Shown here in pieces: positions 1 to 7,059 of a DNA stretch of 9,719 nt. The position numbers were made by a program, and so were the translations under genes. Every line of letters begins with the position of its first letter. The stretch's first letter is position 1. Below the pieces are notes generated by a model that did no database searches, was not told where the DNA came from, and saw only the letters and a program-made list of their open reading frames with translations. The DNA comes from Planctomycetota bacterium (GTDB lineage: Bacteria > Planctomycetota > Planctomycetia > Planctomycetales > Planctomycetaceae), in contig JAADHY010000034.1 of the NCBI GenBank assembly GCA_013151585.1, positions 1-9,719 of the forward strand. The letters run 5' to 3'.

Positions 1-499
1 GAGTGGTCCGCCCGGATTATTCCCTCTTGTCGGTCGAACCTGCTGTTAGGCGGGGCCGTCGCAGTCGAGACACCGATCCGTTGGTCCGCCAAGCTTCGGA
101 TGGAGCGCCCGACGGGTGATCGGACCTTGCCAATGTCGGCTTCACCGCGGGAATCGTCCGGGCCAGGGATCGCAGGCGAGATGCCCACGTCACTGGAGCG
201 GCCGAGACCTATTCGGTGACAAGTCACTGCCGAGAGGCTGAGAGAGGCTGTCGTCTCGTCCGGCACTTCGGCCCATCGGCGCGCAACCATGGGGAACACG
301 ATCGCTTACAAAAAACCTTCGGGAAAAGCCGTTTCCAAAACCTTCCGCAGATGCCGGCGTCAGCAGCGCTATGTGGCCCGCAGCCGGCAGAACAAAGGAA
401 AACAGCCCCCACAGATGCGCGAACGGCTCAGAGATTCCGCGGCATGGATCATGCCGCGCGGCTTTCCGATGGCGGTCCCTCACCAGGACCGCCTCCCGA
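1..499. other. Region without a convincing gene
   Basis: No conserved domain or recognisable product is visible on either strand. Several overlapping open frames exist (for example plus-strand 289-810 and minus-strand 190-591). Their translations are rich in Arg, Pro, Ser and Gly, lack a well-placed ribosome binding site, and read like the chance open frames common in GC-rich DNA. No tRNA, tmRNA or RNase P RNA signature was seen. The stretch may be intergenic, or it may hold an unrecognised small gene. Confidence 0.5.
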
Positions 500-838
500 T
501 CATAGACGGAGTGGAGCACAAAGCCCATTGGCCAATCGATGGCCCGTTCCTCCTGGAGAGATGCCCGTCTGGAACGGTCCCCGTCTTTCAATCAGCGGAC
601 GGGAACAGGCGAGCTGAGGCGTTGTTTGGGGCACGTCCGTTTTCGGCATCGACCGTCGGCCGACCAAAGCGAGTTCACAAGACACGTCGGCCTTGGGAAC
701 GGTTTCCTCGGTTTCCGACGCTTGCCAGAAAAGGACCCCGCTCCCCATTCCGACCGCGATCAGCGCAAACAGTGCGCAATAACTCCAAAAAGGGACCTTG
801 CACCGCCTGACTCGACCGTTGGTCCGGACCATTCCCAT
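500..838 (-). CDS. Possible small single-pass membrane protein (weak)
   Basis: This is an unrecognised open frame of 112 codons from the ATG at 836-838. The frame stays open further upstream to a TTG at 971-973. The only feature arguing for a real protein is one strong hydrophobic segment at about residues 15-38 (from VPFW to VLFW, with CALFALIAVGMG in the middle). It is preceded by a short basic stretch with several Arg and Lys, which predicts the N-terminus in the cytoplasm and the C-terminus outside. An AAGG lies 9 bases before the ATG and could act as a weak ribosome binding site. The C-terminal part has low complexity and no recognisable domain. It could be a genuine small anchored protein, the head of a decayed gene, or chance. 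No function is proposed. Confidence 0.25.
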   Translation of the reverse strand: MGMVRTNGRVRRCKVPFWSYCALFALIAVGMGSGVLFWQASETEETVPKADVSCELALVGRRSMPKTDVPQTTPQLACSRPLIERRGPFQTGISPGGTGHRLANGLCAPLRL

Positions 839-1087
839 TTTCTCGAACCTTGCCGCGTCTCGGCCAATCGTTTCGTCCGAAACCTTCAATCTCGACAGTC
901 GCCGCTCACCGTTTGTCGTCCGGACGGTTGCAAATCTTGCCGAGTTTTGAGCGTTCTTTTGAAGGGACCTCAACGTTCCGCCAAAGTCCTTCTCCGCGGC
1001 TTCCGTCCTTTTGCGGCCGAGTACGGAAGCCCGCTCAACCTAACACAGCAACTCGGAGCCGAATTCTACAGTATCCGTCAGCGCCCA

Positions 1088-1116
1088 ATTGTCGGCGATC
1101 GAGCCTTCTTCGTCAA
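1088..1116 (-). promoter_or_regulatory. Sigma70-like promoter candidate
   Basis: Read on the minus strand, a -35 box TTGACG (1111-1116, five of six consensus bases) is separated by exactly 17 bases from GACAAT (1088-1093, four of six). It points toward the weak membrane-protein ORF at 500-838, about 250 bases upstream of its ATG and about 115 bases upstream of the alternative TTG start. Such a match can arise by chance and planctomycete promoters are poorly defined, so this is only a candidate. Confidence 0.25.
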
Positions 1117-1452
1117 GCGCTAATCTGGGCAGACTGAAGGAGCCTGAAGCAGGGCCAACGGTGTTCGCCCTACGGGGGACACCCAAGGAAAAAACGCTTT
1201 GGAAGTACAGTCGCTTGCCCTCTTCTTCCTTTTTTGCCCCTTGTTCCGCCGCGTCGGGACACGGAAGACAGTCGCCGAAGCCCGCCCGTCCGGCAGGAGA
1301 ACAGAAAAGCGACTACGGATCGAGGCCGGCGTCGAGCGGCTTGGCAGCCACGCTGTTCTCGCTGTTCGCGACGCTGGGTTTGGGGAAGGTCAAGCCGCAC
1401 CGTTCCTTCACGGTTTGCCGTCTTGCCGTCAAGCGCGCAGCGCCCAGATGTT
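1117..1452. other. Region downstream of the GH20 gene, no gene seen
   Basis: Apart from the paired hairpins at 1142-1183, nothing recognisable is present. Open frames running through the stretch on both strands either overlap the GH20 gene in another frame or give low-complexity Arg/Ser-rich translations. No canonical terminator follows the GH20 stop codon. A short GC-rich inverted repeat (GCGC, three-base loop, GCGC, about 1434-1444) lies just past it. Confidence 0.45.
1142..1183. repeat. Two adjacent small hairpins
   Basis: The first inverted repeat is CCTG/CAGG with a three-base loop (1143-1153). It is followed closely by GGTGT/ACACC (1160-1164 and 1179-1183), whose interior also pairs in part (CC with GG near the loop). 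Neither hairpin is followed by a T-run in the strand direction needed for an intrinsic terminator. The arrangement resembles REP-like palindromes or the foot of a structured RNA, but there is no direct evidence for either. Confidence 0.3.
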
Positions 1453-3012
1453 TCAACGGTTGCCTGCCGTCGGTTGCAGCGTTTGTTCCAGCTTTGGCAG
1501 GGCACAGATCGGAAAGGCTCGGATCGCGGTCAGCCAGTGGTCGAAGGGGATTTCGTCCAGGTCGGAGCCCGGTTCGGTCCAGGCCAACACGCCCGCCCTG
1601 GCTACAGAAGGTTGAGATACGTCGAGCGAATCCCACGTCGTGGCCAGAACGCCCAGCAGGTCGTACTTCTTGGCCACGTTGACCATCATGATCGTGTTGG
1701 CCTTGGTTTTCCACGGGCAGACGACTACGGGAAAGCCTTTGTCGTGGAAGTACTTCGGGACGGGCCATTCGCTGCGAGCCGAATAGTTCCATGCGGCGAT
1801 CACGATGTCGCGGGGCAGTTCGGGTAGCGCCCGATGCGTGTTGAACGGTGGGCGGCTGTTGGCTGGCGAAAGGCGACCGAGCCGCGGGTGACTGCGCGGC
1901 AGGAACATGTCGTGCCAGATAAGCACGCGGATGTTGCGCCGGGCGAAATAGTCGTGAAGTTTCTTCACGTGCCGCGCGGCGAGCTTGTGCGGCTTTTCGC
2001 CGCGGCAGCGACGCTCTTCCATCAAGCCGCGATGGCCCCAGGCCTCGTCAAGCCCCAGATGAAAATAATGGACCGGGTCGAATAGTTTCAGCAATTCGTC
2101 ATATCGATCGAACAGGTGATCGTAGATCTTGGGATTCGACAAACAGAACGACCAGCCGTTCGACTCGTAAAGGTCCTTGTACTGCGGAAAGCGATCCAGC
2201 ACCACGTGCTCGCCCGATCGGCTGCGCATGCCGCTGGCATGTCCCCACGAGTTGAGCATGGGGATCATCTCCAGTCCCAAAGCGTGGCCCAAACGCACCA
2301 GCGGCCGGATCTGTTCGGGGCTGTAAGCATTCTCGTAAGCCGTCTCGGGGCGTTTTTCGGATTTCAAAGATGACCAGAACTCGATCACCACGGCGTTGTA
2401 CTTGAAGCGTGCAGCCAGCAGGATCATCTGGCGCACGGCGGCCAGCTCGGTGTTTGGAAAGATGCAGATATGGACGCCGCGAAATGGCAGTTGAGGATAG
2501 TCGACGATCCGCGCGCCGCGCAATTGTTTCGCCTTGCCGTCCGAGGCAGGCGTCACCAATTGCAACAGCGTTTGGCATCCGTAGACAAGTCCTCGCTGCG
2601 ACTCCGCGAAGACAACGGCCTCGTGCGCGTCAATTTCTAGAAGATAACCGTCCTGGGCATTGCGAGGCGGTGGCCATTTTGTCCTGCCGGCCAGCTTTTT
2701 CAAGACCGCGGCTGCCTCGGCCGAACCAGCCAGAGCCAGCGTAATCGATGGGCCAGGTTTCGAAGGCGACTCCGGTGCGATCGTCAGCCGCACCCCGTGT
2801 AGTCGCTCGATCTCCCGTGCCAGGAGTCTTGCGACCTGTTGCTCCCGCGATCCTGTCGGCCTGATGACGGCATCGGCCAGGCCGAGCCGCTGGTCGGTCC
2901 AGGTCGCATCGCGCGGCGCCGGCGTCACGAGAGGTTGTCCATTGGCCGGTAATGCAGCAGCCGTCATGATTGTGATCGTTCCCATAGCGATCGCAATGAA
3001 TGAGCATCGCAT
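1453..3012 (-). CDS. Secreted GH20-type beta-N-acetylhexosaminidase-like protein
   Basis: This is a 519-residue glycoside hydrolase of family 20, whose members remove terminal N-acetylhexosamine from glycans by substrate-assisted catalysis. The ATG at 3010-3012 is chosen because it opens a signal peptide (basic MRCS, then a hydrophobic run to about residue 26) and has GGAAAG about 8 bases upstream. The frame is open 52 codons further, but that extension would bury the signal. Residues about 49-152 match the GH20b N-terminal domain, ending in the typical GLVYGCQTLLQL. The catalytic barrel starts near residue 172 (LPFRGVHI). Visible family motifs are MLNSWGH (252-258), FCLSNP (about 289-294), HLGLDEAW (318-325) and LIWHDM (364-369). 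The Asp322-Glu323 catalytic pair is kept, but the usual GGDE is GLDE. It acts outside the cytoplasm. Substrate is uncertain because divergent GH20 members are common in planctomycetes. Confidence 0.85.
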   Translation of the reverse strand: MRCSFIAIAMGTITIMTAAALPANGQPLVTPAPRDATWTDQRLGLADAVIRPTGSREQQVARLLAREIERLHGVRLTIAPESPSKPGPSITLALAGSAEAAAVLKKLAGRTKWPPPRNAQDGYLLEIDAHEAVVFAESQRGLVYGCQTLLQLVTPASDGKAKQLRGARIVDYPQLPFRGVHICIFPNTELAAVRQMILLAARFKYNAVVIEFWSSLKSEKRPETAYENAYSPEQIRPLVRLGHALGLEMIPMLNSWGHASGMRSRSGEHVVLDRFPQYKDLYESNGWSFCLSNPKIYDHLFDRYDELLKLFDPVHYFHLGLDEAWGHRGLMEERRCRGEKPHKLAARHVKKLHDYFARRNIRVLIWHDMFLPRSHPRLGRLSPANSRPPFNTHRALPELPRDIVIAAWNYSARSEWPVPKYFHDKGFPVVVCPWKTKANTIMMVNVAKKYDLLGVLATTWDSLDVSQPSVARAGVLAWTEPGSDLDEIPFDHWLTAIRAFPICALPKLEQTLQPTAGNR

Positions 3013-3168
3013 GGCAGGTCTTTCCAAAGTTTGTCGAGTGATTAAAGCTTCCGCTCTGTTCAGAGACATCGTCTGGCCGGAAACGATGCCGTCGTAACAC
3101 CCGTAGATGGCCACGATCGTCGGCCGGTGCCAGTGCGGGTTGATTCGGGGGTGACCCTGACGGCGCAC

Positions 3169-3552
3169 TCAGTCAGCGAATTCATCCAGGATTCTGATCC
3201 GTTCGTCGCAATACGTGTCGTGCGCGGTGTAGCGGTCGTTGGGGCCCCGTTGTGGTAAACGTTCGGAGCGAAACAGTCAACCATGAGCGCCCGCGATCAC
3301 TGCCGATCGTCAGAGTCTCCACCATCCATTTTGGAAACACTTCCCCGCCGGGACCAAGCTCCGGCAAGCGTTCTTTCCGCGCGACCATGACGGGCCGAAC
3401 GGGAAACGGCTGCCGTCAGTCGTCCTGCCGATAGCCAGCAGCAGGTCCTCGACTTCCAGCTCGATTCGCATCTCCGGGGCCGCCTTGGCATAGCTCGATT
3501 CGAAGTCACTGCCTGTCAGCCGGTGAACCAGATCGAAAAGATGAGGATAACC
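3169..3552 (-). pseudogene. Frameshifted remnant of an unidentified protein
   Basis: Three stretches of protein-like translation lie head to tail on the minus strand but in different frames. Segment A (3552 down to about 3400) contains FDLVHRLTGSDFE and MRIELEVEDLLLAIGRT. Segment B (about 3410 to 3270) contains MVARKERLPELGPGGEVF, KWMVETLTIGSDRG and RSWLTV. Segment C (about 3240 to the TGA at 3169) contains NDRYTAHDTYCDERIRILDE. Codon third positions in these segments are mostly G or C, as in the real genes nearby. Each switch needs only a shift of frame. I cannot name the parent family. The alternative is coincidence in GC-rich DNA, or sequencing errors in a live gene. Confidence 0.4.
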
Positions 3553-3735
3553 TCAGAGGACACTGCGAGACCCCGCGTCGCTCTCGGCAAGCGGCATTCG
3601 GCAGCCGGAACTCTGCTCGAGCGAGCCTTGCCACGGAAAGGCCCAGACGGGGGAAAGGGTGATGCTAGCCGCCGGCATCGACAGAATCCGTCCCAGAGGC
3701 CGAGCCTTATGCGCCGAGCACGAAGTGAGTATATT

Positions 3736-3777
3736 GGTTGAGGGTGAAGCGTTGAGGGTTCAAGGTGGAGCTGGAAG
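3736..3777 (+). repeat. Degenerate heptanucleotide tandem repeat
   Basis: Six consecutive 7-base units fit the consensus GGTTGAG with one to three changes each. Two 9-base copies of GTTGAGGGT occur at 3737-3745 and 3751-3759. The repeat lies in the leader region, 77 bases before the oxidoreductase start codon and directly after the TATATT promoter candidate. Heptanucleotide tandem repeats are known from other bacteria such as filamentous cyanobacteria; any relation here is not established. Confidence 0.5.
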
Positions 3778-3840
3778 ATCACAGAAGTCGCGCCGCGAAA
3801 TGCGTGCGGCGGGTCGGGAAAAGCTTAGCAACGACAAAGC

Positions 3841-3847
3841 GGGAGGA
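3841..3847 (+). promoter_or_regulatory. Ribosome binding site deciding the oxidoreductase start
   Basis: GGGAGGA ends 6 bases before the ATG at 3854. Another in-frame ATG at 3848 directly abuts the motif and is too close to be used, so 3854 is preferred. This also places the twin-arginine motif at residues 8-9, as expected for a Tat signal. Confidence 0.7.
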
Positions 3848-3853
3848 ATGGCT

Positions 3854-5104
3854 ATGAAAAACAGTCCGATCACCCGGCGGGATTTTGTTCGGACGGGTGT
3901 GGCGGCGTCAGTCACGGCGGCCGCTCCGATGGTCGTCTCGGCGAAGGTCAAAGGGGCGAACGAGCGAATCGGTGTCGGGTTCATCGGCACCGGCGGCCGC
4001 TGTCGAGCTCACATCAACATCATCAACAAGTTTAGTCAGCAGGGACTGACGCAGCCCGTCGCCGTCTGCGATGTCTACCGCCCGCGCTTGGAAGCGGCTA
4101 GCAAGCTGACGGGCGGAGCGAAGATGTACATGGAGCACGAGGCGCTGTTGGATAATCCCGACGTGGACGTGGTTTGCATCGCCACGCCCGACCGCCTCCA
4201 CGCTCCGCAGACGATCGACGCCTTGAATGCCGGCAAGGACGTCTATTGCGAAAAACCACTCACCCACTGGAGCCAATTCGAGCTGGCCAAGAAGATTCAA
4301 GAAACCGCTGACCGAACCAAACGCTTGGTCCAAGTCGGAACGCAGTACATGGCCGACGACAACTATCCGGAGATCATCCGGTTGGTGCGCGACGGCATCA
4401 TCGGCAAGCCGATGCACGTGGTTTGCAGCTATTTCCGACGGGGGGATTGGGGCGAGCGGATGCATATTCCCGATCCCAACGCCAAGCCCGGGCCGGACTT
4501 GATTTGGGAGCGGTTCCTCGGGGACGCACCAAAGGTCCCCTTCACCGTTTCGCGGTTCTTCCAATGGCGGATGTATTGGGACTACGCGGGCGGTCCGGCC
4601 ACGGACCTGCTCGTCCATGTTTTCTCGCCGGTGCTTTGCATCCTCGAATTGGAATTCCCCGACCGAGTGATGAACGGCGGAGGGACCTTCCAGTACAATC
4701 GCGAGGTGCCCGACCAGTGCAACATTGTTGCGGACTATCCCGGCGGGCCGAGCGTGGTCATGCTGAACTCGCTCTCCAATCACTACCCGTCGGATACGGT
4801 CATCCGAGGCACGGACGGGATTATCGTCTGGCCGATGCTTGGCCACGCCAAAGGCAAGCAGCCCGGCGTCCGGATCGTGCCTTTTGCGAAAGGTAAGAAG
4901 GAAATCCGTCTGCCGTGGAAAGGATTCGGCGACACCAGTAAGCTCTGGGCCAATCTGCTGGAGTGTGTCCGCACTCGCGAGCAGCCTAAGTGCCCAATCA
5001 GCATGGCCGTGAAAGTGCAGGCACCTCTGTCGATGGGGATTCTCTCGCATCGCGAGAACAAAGTCGCCTTGTTCGACAAGCAGCGGCAATCGATCGTGCT
5101 GTGA
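3854..5104 (+). CDS. Tat-exported Gfo/Idh/MocA family oxidoreductase
   Basis: This is a 416-residue NAD(P)-dependent sugar or polyol dehydrogenase-type protein. The N-terminus has a twin-arginine signal (TRRDFVRTG, residues 7-15), a short weakly hydrophobic stretch, and a likely cleavage site after VSA near residue 30, so it is probably exported already folded with its cofactor. The Rossmann domain follows, with GFIGTGGR (42-49) for dinucleotide binding, VCIATPDRLH (107-116) and YCEKPL (131-136), which contains the hallmark Glu-Lys-Pro. The C-terminal alpha/beta domain has WDYAGGPATDLLVH (242-255), where the Asp and His are likely active-site residues. Length and architecture fit the many Tat-exported planctomycete members. 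The gap to the next gene is 56 bases, suggesting one operon. The exact substrate cannot be read from the sequence. A cofactor-recycling mode, as in exported glucose-fructose oxidoreductase, is possible. Confidence 0.9.
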   Translation: MKNSPITRRDFVRTGVAASVTAAAPMVVSAKVKGANERIGVGFIGTGGRCRAHINIINKFSQQGLTQPVAVCDVYRPRLEAASKLTGGAKMYMEHEALLDNPDVDVVCIATPDRLHAPQTIDALNAGKDVYCEKPLTHWSQFELAKKIQETADRTKRLVQVGTQYMADDNYPEIIRLVRDGIIGKPMHVVCSYFRRGDWGERMHIPDPNAKPGPDLIWERFLGDAPKVPFTVSRFFQWRMYWDYAGGPATDLLVHVFSPVLCILELEFPDRVMNGGGTFQYNREVPDQCNIVADYPGGPSVVMLNSLSNHYPSDTVIRGTDGIIVWPMLGHAKGKQPGVRIVPFAKGKKEIRLPWKGFGDTSKLWANLLECVRTREQPKCPISMAVKVQAPLSMGILSHRENKVALFDKQRQSIVL

Positions 5105-5145
5105 ACGGGCGGCCCGGACAGCTTTCTCTCAGAACCACTCGAGAT

Positions 5146-5153
5146 GAGGAGGA
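5146..5153 (+). promoter_or_regulatory. Strong ribosome binding site of the TIM-barrel gene
   Basis: GAGGAGGA lies 7 bases before the ATG at 5161. The reading frame is open 57 codons further upstream into the oxidoreductase gene, and this site settles the start at 5161. Confidence 0.8.
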
Positions 5154-5160
5154 CCGTTCG

Positions 5161-5991
5161 ATGGCGAAGGTTTCCATTGGCGTCAACATGGAATTCGTCC
5201 GGCACGACGACAAGCCGTTCGAATGGGGCGTGGAAAAGGCCGCGGAACTAGGCTACGAGTATGTGGAGCCGATGGTGCACTTGGGCCGAGAACTGCTCAG
5301 CGAGGCCGGATACTTCCACAGCGTCTCGATGTTTGACGATCCGTTACGGATCCGACGGGCGTGCGAGAAAGCGGGCGTCAAGGTTTCGGCTCTGTCGGGG
5401 CATTGTCCGCTGTGCAAGCCGGAAGTCAGTACGGAGTATTTGAAGCAGGCCATTCGGTTCGCGGCCGAGATCGGCACGTCGATCGTCAACACGGACGAAG
5501 GCCCCAAGCCCGAATGGACAACCGAGGAAGAAGACCATGTGCTGATGCGATATGTGTTGAAGGAAGCGGCCGCGGTGGCCGAACCACGAAAGATCCTGAT
5601 CGGCCTGGAGCCGCACCAGCAGTACAGCAAAACTCCGGACGGTCTGGACCGCATCTACCATCTGGTCGATTCGCCGGCCATCGGTATCAACTTCGACACG
5701 GGCAACAGCTATTTGGCCGGACAGGATCCATATGCGTGGCTGGAACGCGTCAAAGATCGGCTGGTGCACGTGCACGCCAAGGACATTTCGATTCAGCAAT
5801 CCGAGGCCGAACGCGGCAAGGTGACGGGAACCCCTGTCGGCTGCGCCTGCGGCGACGGCGTGATCGATTGGGAACGGGTCATCGCGATTTGCCGCAGCGT
5901 TGATCGGGAGGAGATTGTTCTGAGCGTCGAGTGTGGCACGATCGAGCAGGCGGCGCGGAGCATCGAGCACTTGCGGCCGCTGGCTGGATGA
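5161..5991 (+). CDS. Sugar phosphate isomerase/epimerase-like TIM-barrel protein
   Basis: This 276-residue protein is of the xylose isomerase-like TIM-barrel superfamily (AP endonuclease family 2 type), which includes isomerases, epimerases and 3-keto-glycoside-cleaving enzymes. Candidate metal ligands sit at the ends of the expected barrel strands: Glu150 in IGLEPHQ, Asp179 in INFDTGNS, His205 and Asp208 in LVHVHAKD, and Glu257 in LSVECG. No signal peptide or membrane segment is present, so it should act in the cytoplasm. It lies 56 bases after the oxidoreductase and 27 bases before the UroD-like gene, consistent with one transcript. Oxidoreductase/TIM-barrel pairs of this kind can act one after the other on a sugar: oxidation, then isomerisation or elimination. 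The actual substrate is not determined. Confidence 0.88.
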   Translation: MAKVSIGVNMEFVRHDDKPFEWGVEKAAELGYEYVEPMVHLGRELLSEAGYFHSVSMFDDPLRIRRACEKAGVKVSALSGHCPLCKPEVSTEYLKQAIRFAAEIGTSIVNTDEGPKPEWTTEEEDHVLMRYVLKEAAAVAEPRKILIGLEPHQQYSKTPDGLDRIYHLVDSPAIGINFDTGNSYLAGQDPYAWLERVKDRLVHVHAKDISIQQSEAERGKVTGTPVGCACGDGVIDWERVIAICRSVDREEIVLSVECGTIEQAARSIEHLRPLAG

Positions 5992-6018
5992 TGGGTCGGC
6001 TGAGGCCGCTCGAACGTC

Positions 6019-6981
6019 ATGGATATTTCCCCTTCAGTCTACGAGCACGCAGCGGCGTTCCTGGGACGCACGCCGTGGGAGGCGTCGCGAGACGGCCGGC
6101 TGCTGTTCGAGGCACATCGGACCGCTTACGAGTATTACCGCCAGCGGCCGGTGATGCCCGGCATCGACATTTACAATCTCGAGCCGGAAGCGTACGGGGC
6201 CACGATTGTCCCGCCGAGTGGCTCGGGGATACCGGCCATCGAACGGCCGCCGTATGCCTCGACCGCTGACTTGCTTCACCTGCCTCCGCTCAATCCGCGC
6301 ACCGACGGCCGCATCCCCATGCTGATCGATGTCGGGCGCCGGTTGGCCCAGCGGTTCCCCGAAGCCGACATCCGCGTGCCAATCAGCGGCCCATTTTCCA
6401 TCGCGAGCAATCTGATCGGCCCCGAGGCCTTGCTGATCGATGTGGCGTTGGAGCCGCAGCGCACGGCCGACGCGCTGATGCATCTGGTCGAAGGGCAAGT
6501 GGCTTTCGCCGAAGCGGTGCGCGAAGCTGGCTTGGATGTGGCCTTTTTCGAGTCGGCCGCTTGCCCACCGCTGCTGTCTGTGGAGTCATTCCGCCGAGTT
6601 GAACTGCCGGCGTTGAAAGAGGCGATGCGACGGATCGGCCACGTCGTGGGTCATCCGATCCCCTGCATCATCGGCGGTGACACCGAGCCGATCGTTGAGG
6701 CGATGTTGGAAACCGGCACGGGGTATTTGATCTGTCCGTCAGAAACGGATCAATCGAAGTTCATGCGAAAAGTCTGGGACCACACCGACGTGCGAATCCG
6801 CATCAACATGGACCCGGGTGTGTTGTCGCGGGGTACGTGGGAACAAATTCAACAGGAAGCCGATCGCGTCATCGGGTTGGTCGCCGGCCGGTCCAATGTT
6901 TGCATCGGGACCGGAGCCCTCCCGTACGAAGCGCCGCCGGAGTTCGTCAAGCGATTGATGGCGTACGTCGAAAGTATCTGA
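6019..6981 (+). CDS. Uroporphyrinogen decarboxylase-fold protein, divergent, not HemE
   Basis: This 320-residue protein is of the UroD superfamily, which includes HemE and the cobalamin/coenzyme M methyltransferases (MtaA/MtbA type). Family landmarks are GPFSIASNLIG (124-134), AGLDVAFFESAACPPLLS (170-187), GGDTEPIVEAMLETG (219-233) and NMDPGVLSRGT (263-273). The RQAGRY-type arginine motif near the N-terminus of HemE is absent. By hand alignment, the His-x-Cys zinc site of the methyltransferases is replaced by Ile217 and Gly219, and the later Cys by Ala300. A heme role is therefore unlikely and a zinc-thiolate methyl transfer doubtful. The ATG at 6019 follows an in-frame stop at 6001. Only a weak GAGG lies 13 bases upstream, so translation may be coupled to the preceding gene 27 bases away. 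The reaction is unknown. Confidence 0.8.
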   Translation: MDISPSVYEHAAAFLGRTPWEASRDGRLLFEAHRTAYEYYRQRPVMPGIDIYNLEPEAYGATIVPPSGSGIPAIERPPYASTADLLHLPPLNPRTDGRIPMLIDVGRRLAQRFPEADIRVPISGPFSIASNLIGPEALLIDVALEPQRTADALMHLVEGQVAFAEAVREAGLDVAFFESAACPPLLSVESFRRVELPALKEAMRRIGHVVGHPIPCIIGGDTEPIVEAMLETGTGYLICPSETDQSKFMRKVWDHTDVRIRINMDPGVLSRGTWEQIQQEADRVIGLVAGRSNVCIGTGALPYEAPPEFVKRLMAYVESI

Positions 6982-7006
6982 CCCGATCGGGCGGATCGGG
7001 CCGATC
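6982..7006 (+). terminator. Hairpin directly after the UroD-like stop codon
   Basis: A perfect 7-base stem, CCCGATC (6982-6988) with GATCGGG (6994-7000), encloses a five-base loop and starts on the base after the TGA. The 3' arm can instead pair with CGATC at 7002-7006, so two mutually exclusive folds are possible. No T-run follows, so this is not a classical intrinsic terminator. It could be a factor-dependent terminator, a processing or stability hairpin, or an attenuator before the acyltransferase gene. Confidence 0.35.
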
Positions 7007-7059
7007 ATTGCCTCCCGTCGACGGCCCGTCGTTCGTCGCGAAGATGGCCGGTTCGGGGC

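Larger units (their letters stand above)
3013..3853. other. Long gap between divergent GH20 gene and oxidoreductase operon
   Basis: These 841 bases must hold the start signals for both flanking units. Toward the GH20 gene, a TTTAAT box (3041-3046, minus strand) sits about 28 bases before the ATG, with no good -35. Farther up, TTGACT and TACCAC are spaced by 17 (3252-3280, minus strand). Toward the oxidoreductase, TATATT at 3730-3735 is a -10 candidate with a poor -35. The gap also contains apparent remnants of a minus-strand gene (about 3169-3552) and a heptad repeat (3736-3777), listed separately. No intact gene is supported. Confidence 0.5.

Noticed and set aside
190..591. 133-codon minus-strand open frame
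   Set aside because: Low-complexity translation with no motif. It overlaps other equally open frames, as expected by chance in GC-rich DNA.
289..810. 173-codon plus-strand open frame with fairly G/C-rich third positions
   Set aside because: No ribosome binding site, very basic Arg/Pro-rich translation and no recognisable motif. It also overlaps the minus-strand frame with the membrane helix.
1160..1183. Intrinsic terminator for the GH20 gene
   Set aside because: On the minus strand the T-run comes before, not after, the hairpin, and it is about 270 bases past the stop codon.
1089..1827. Several plus-strand open frames overlapping the 3' end of the GH20 gene
   Set aside because: They run antisense to a recognised enzyme and give Arg/Ser/Pro-rich translation without motifs.
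3908..5089. 393-codon minus-strand open frame inside the oxidoreductase gene
   Set aside because: It is the antisense shadow of a clearly recognised Gfo/Idh/MocA gene with strong motifs and a ribosome binding site.
6019..6981. Annotation of the UroD-like gene as hemE
   Set aside because: The N-terminal arginine motif needed for binding uroporphyrinogen is absent and the neighbours are sugar-metabolism genes, not heme genes.
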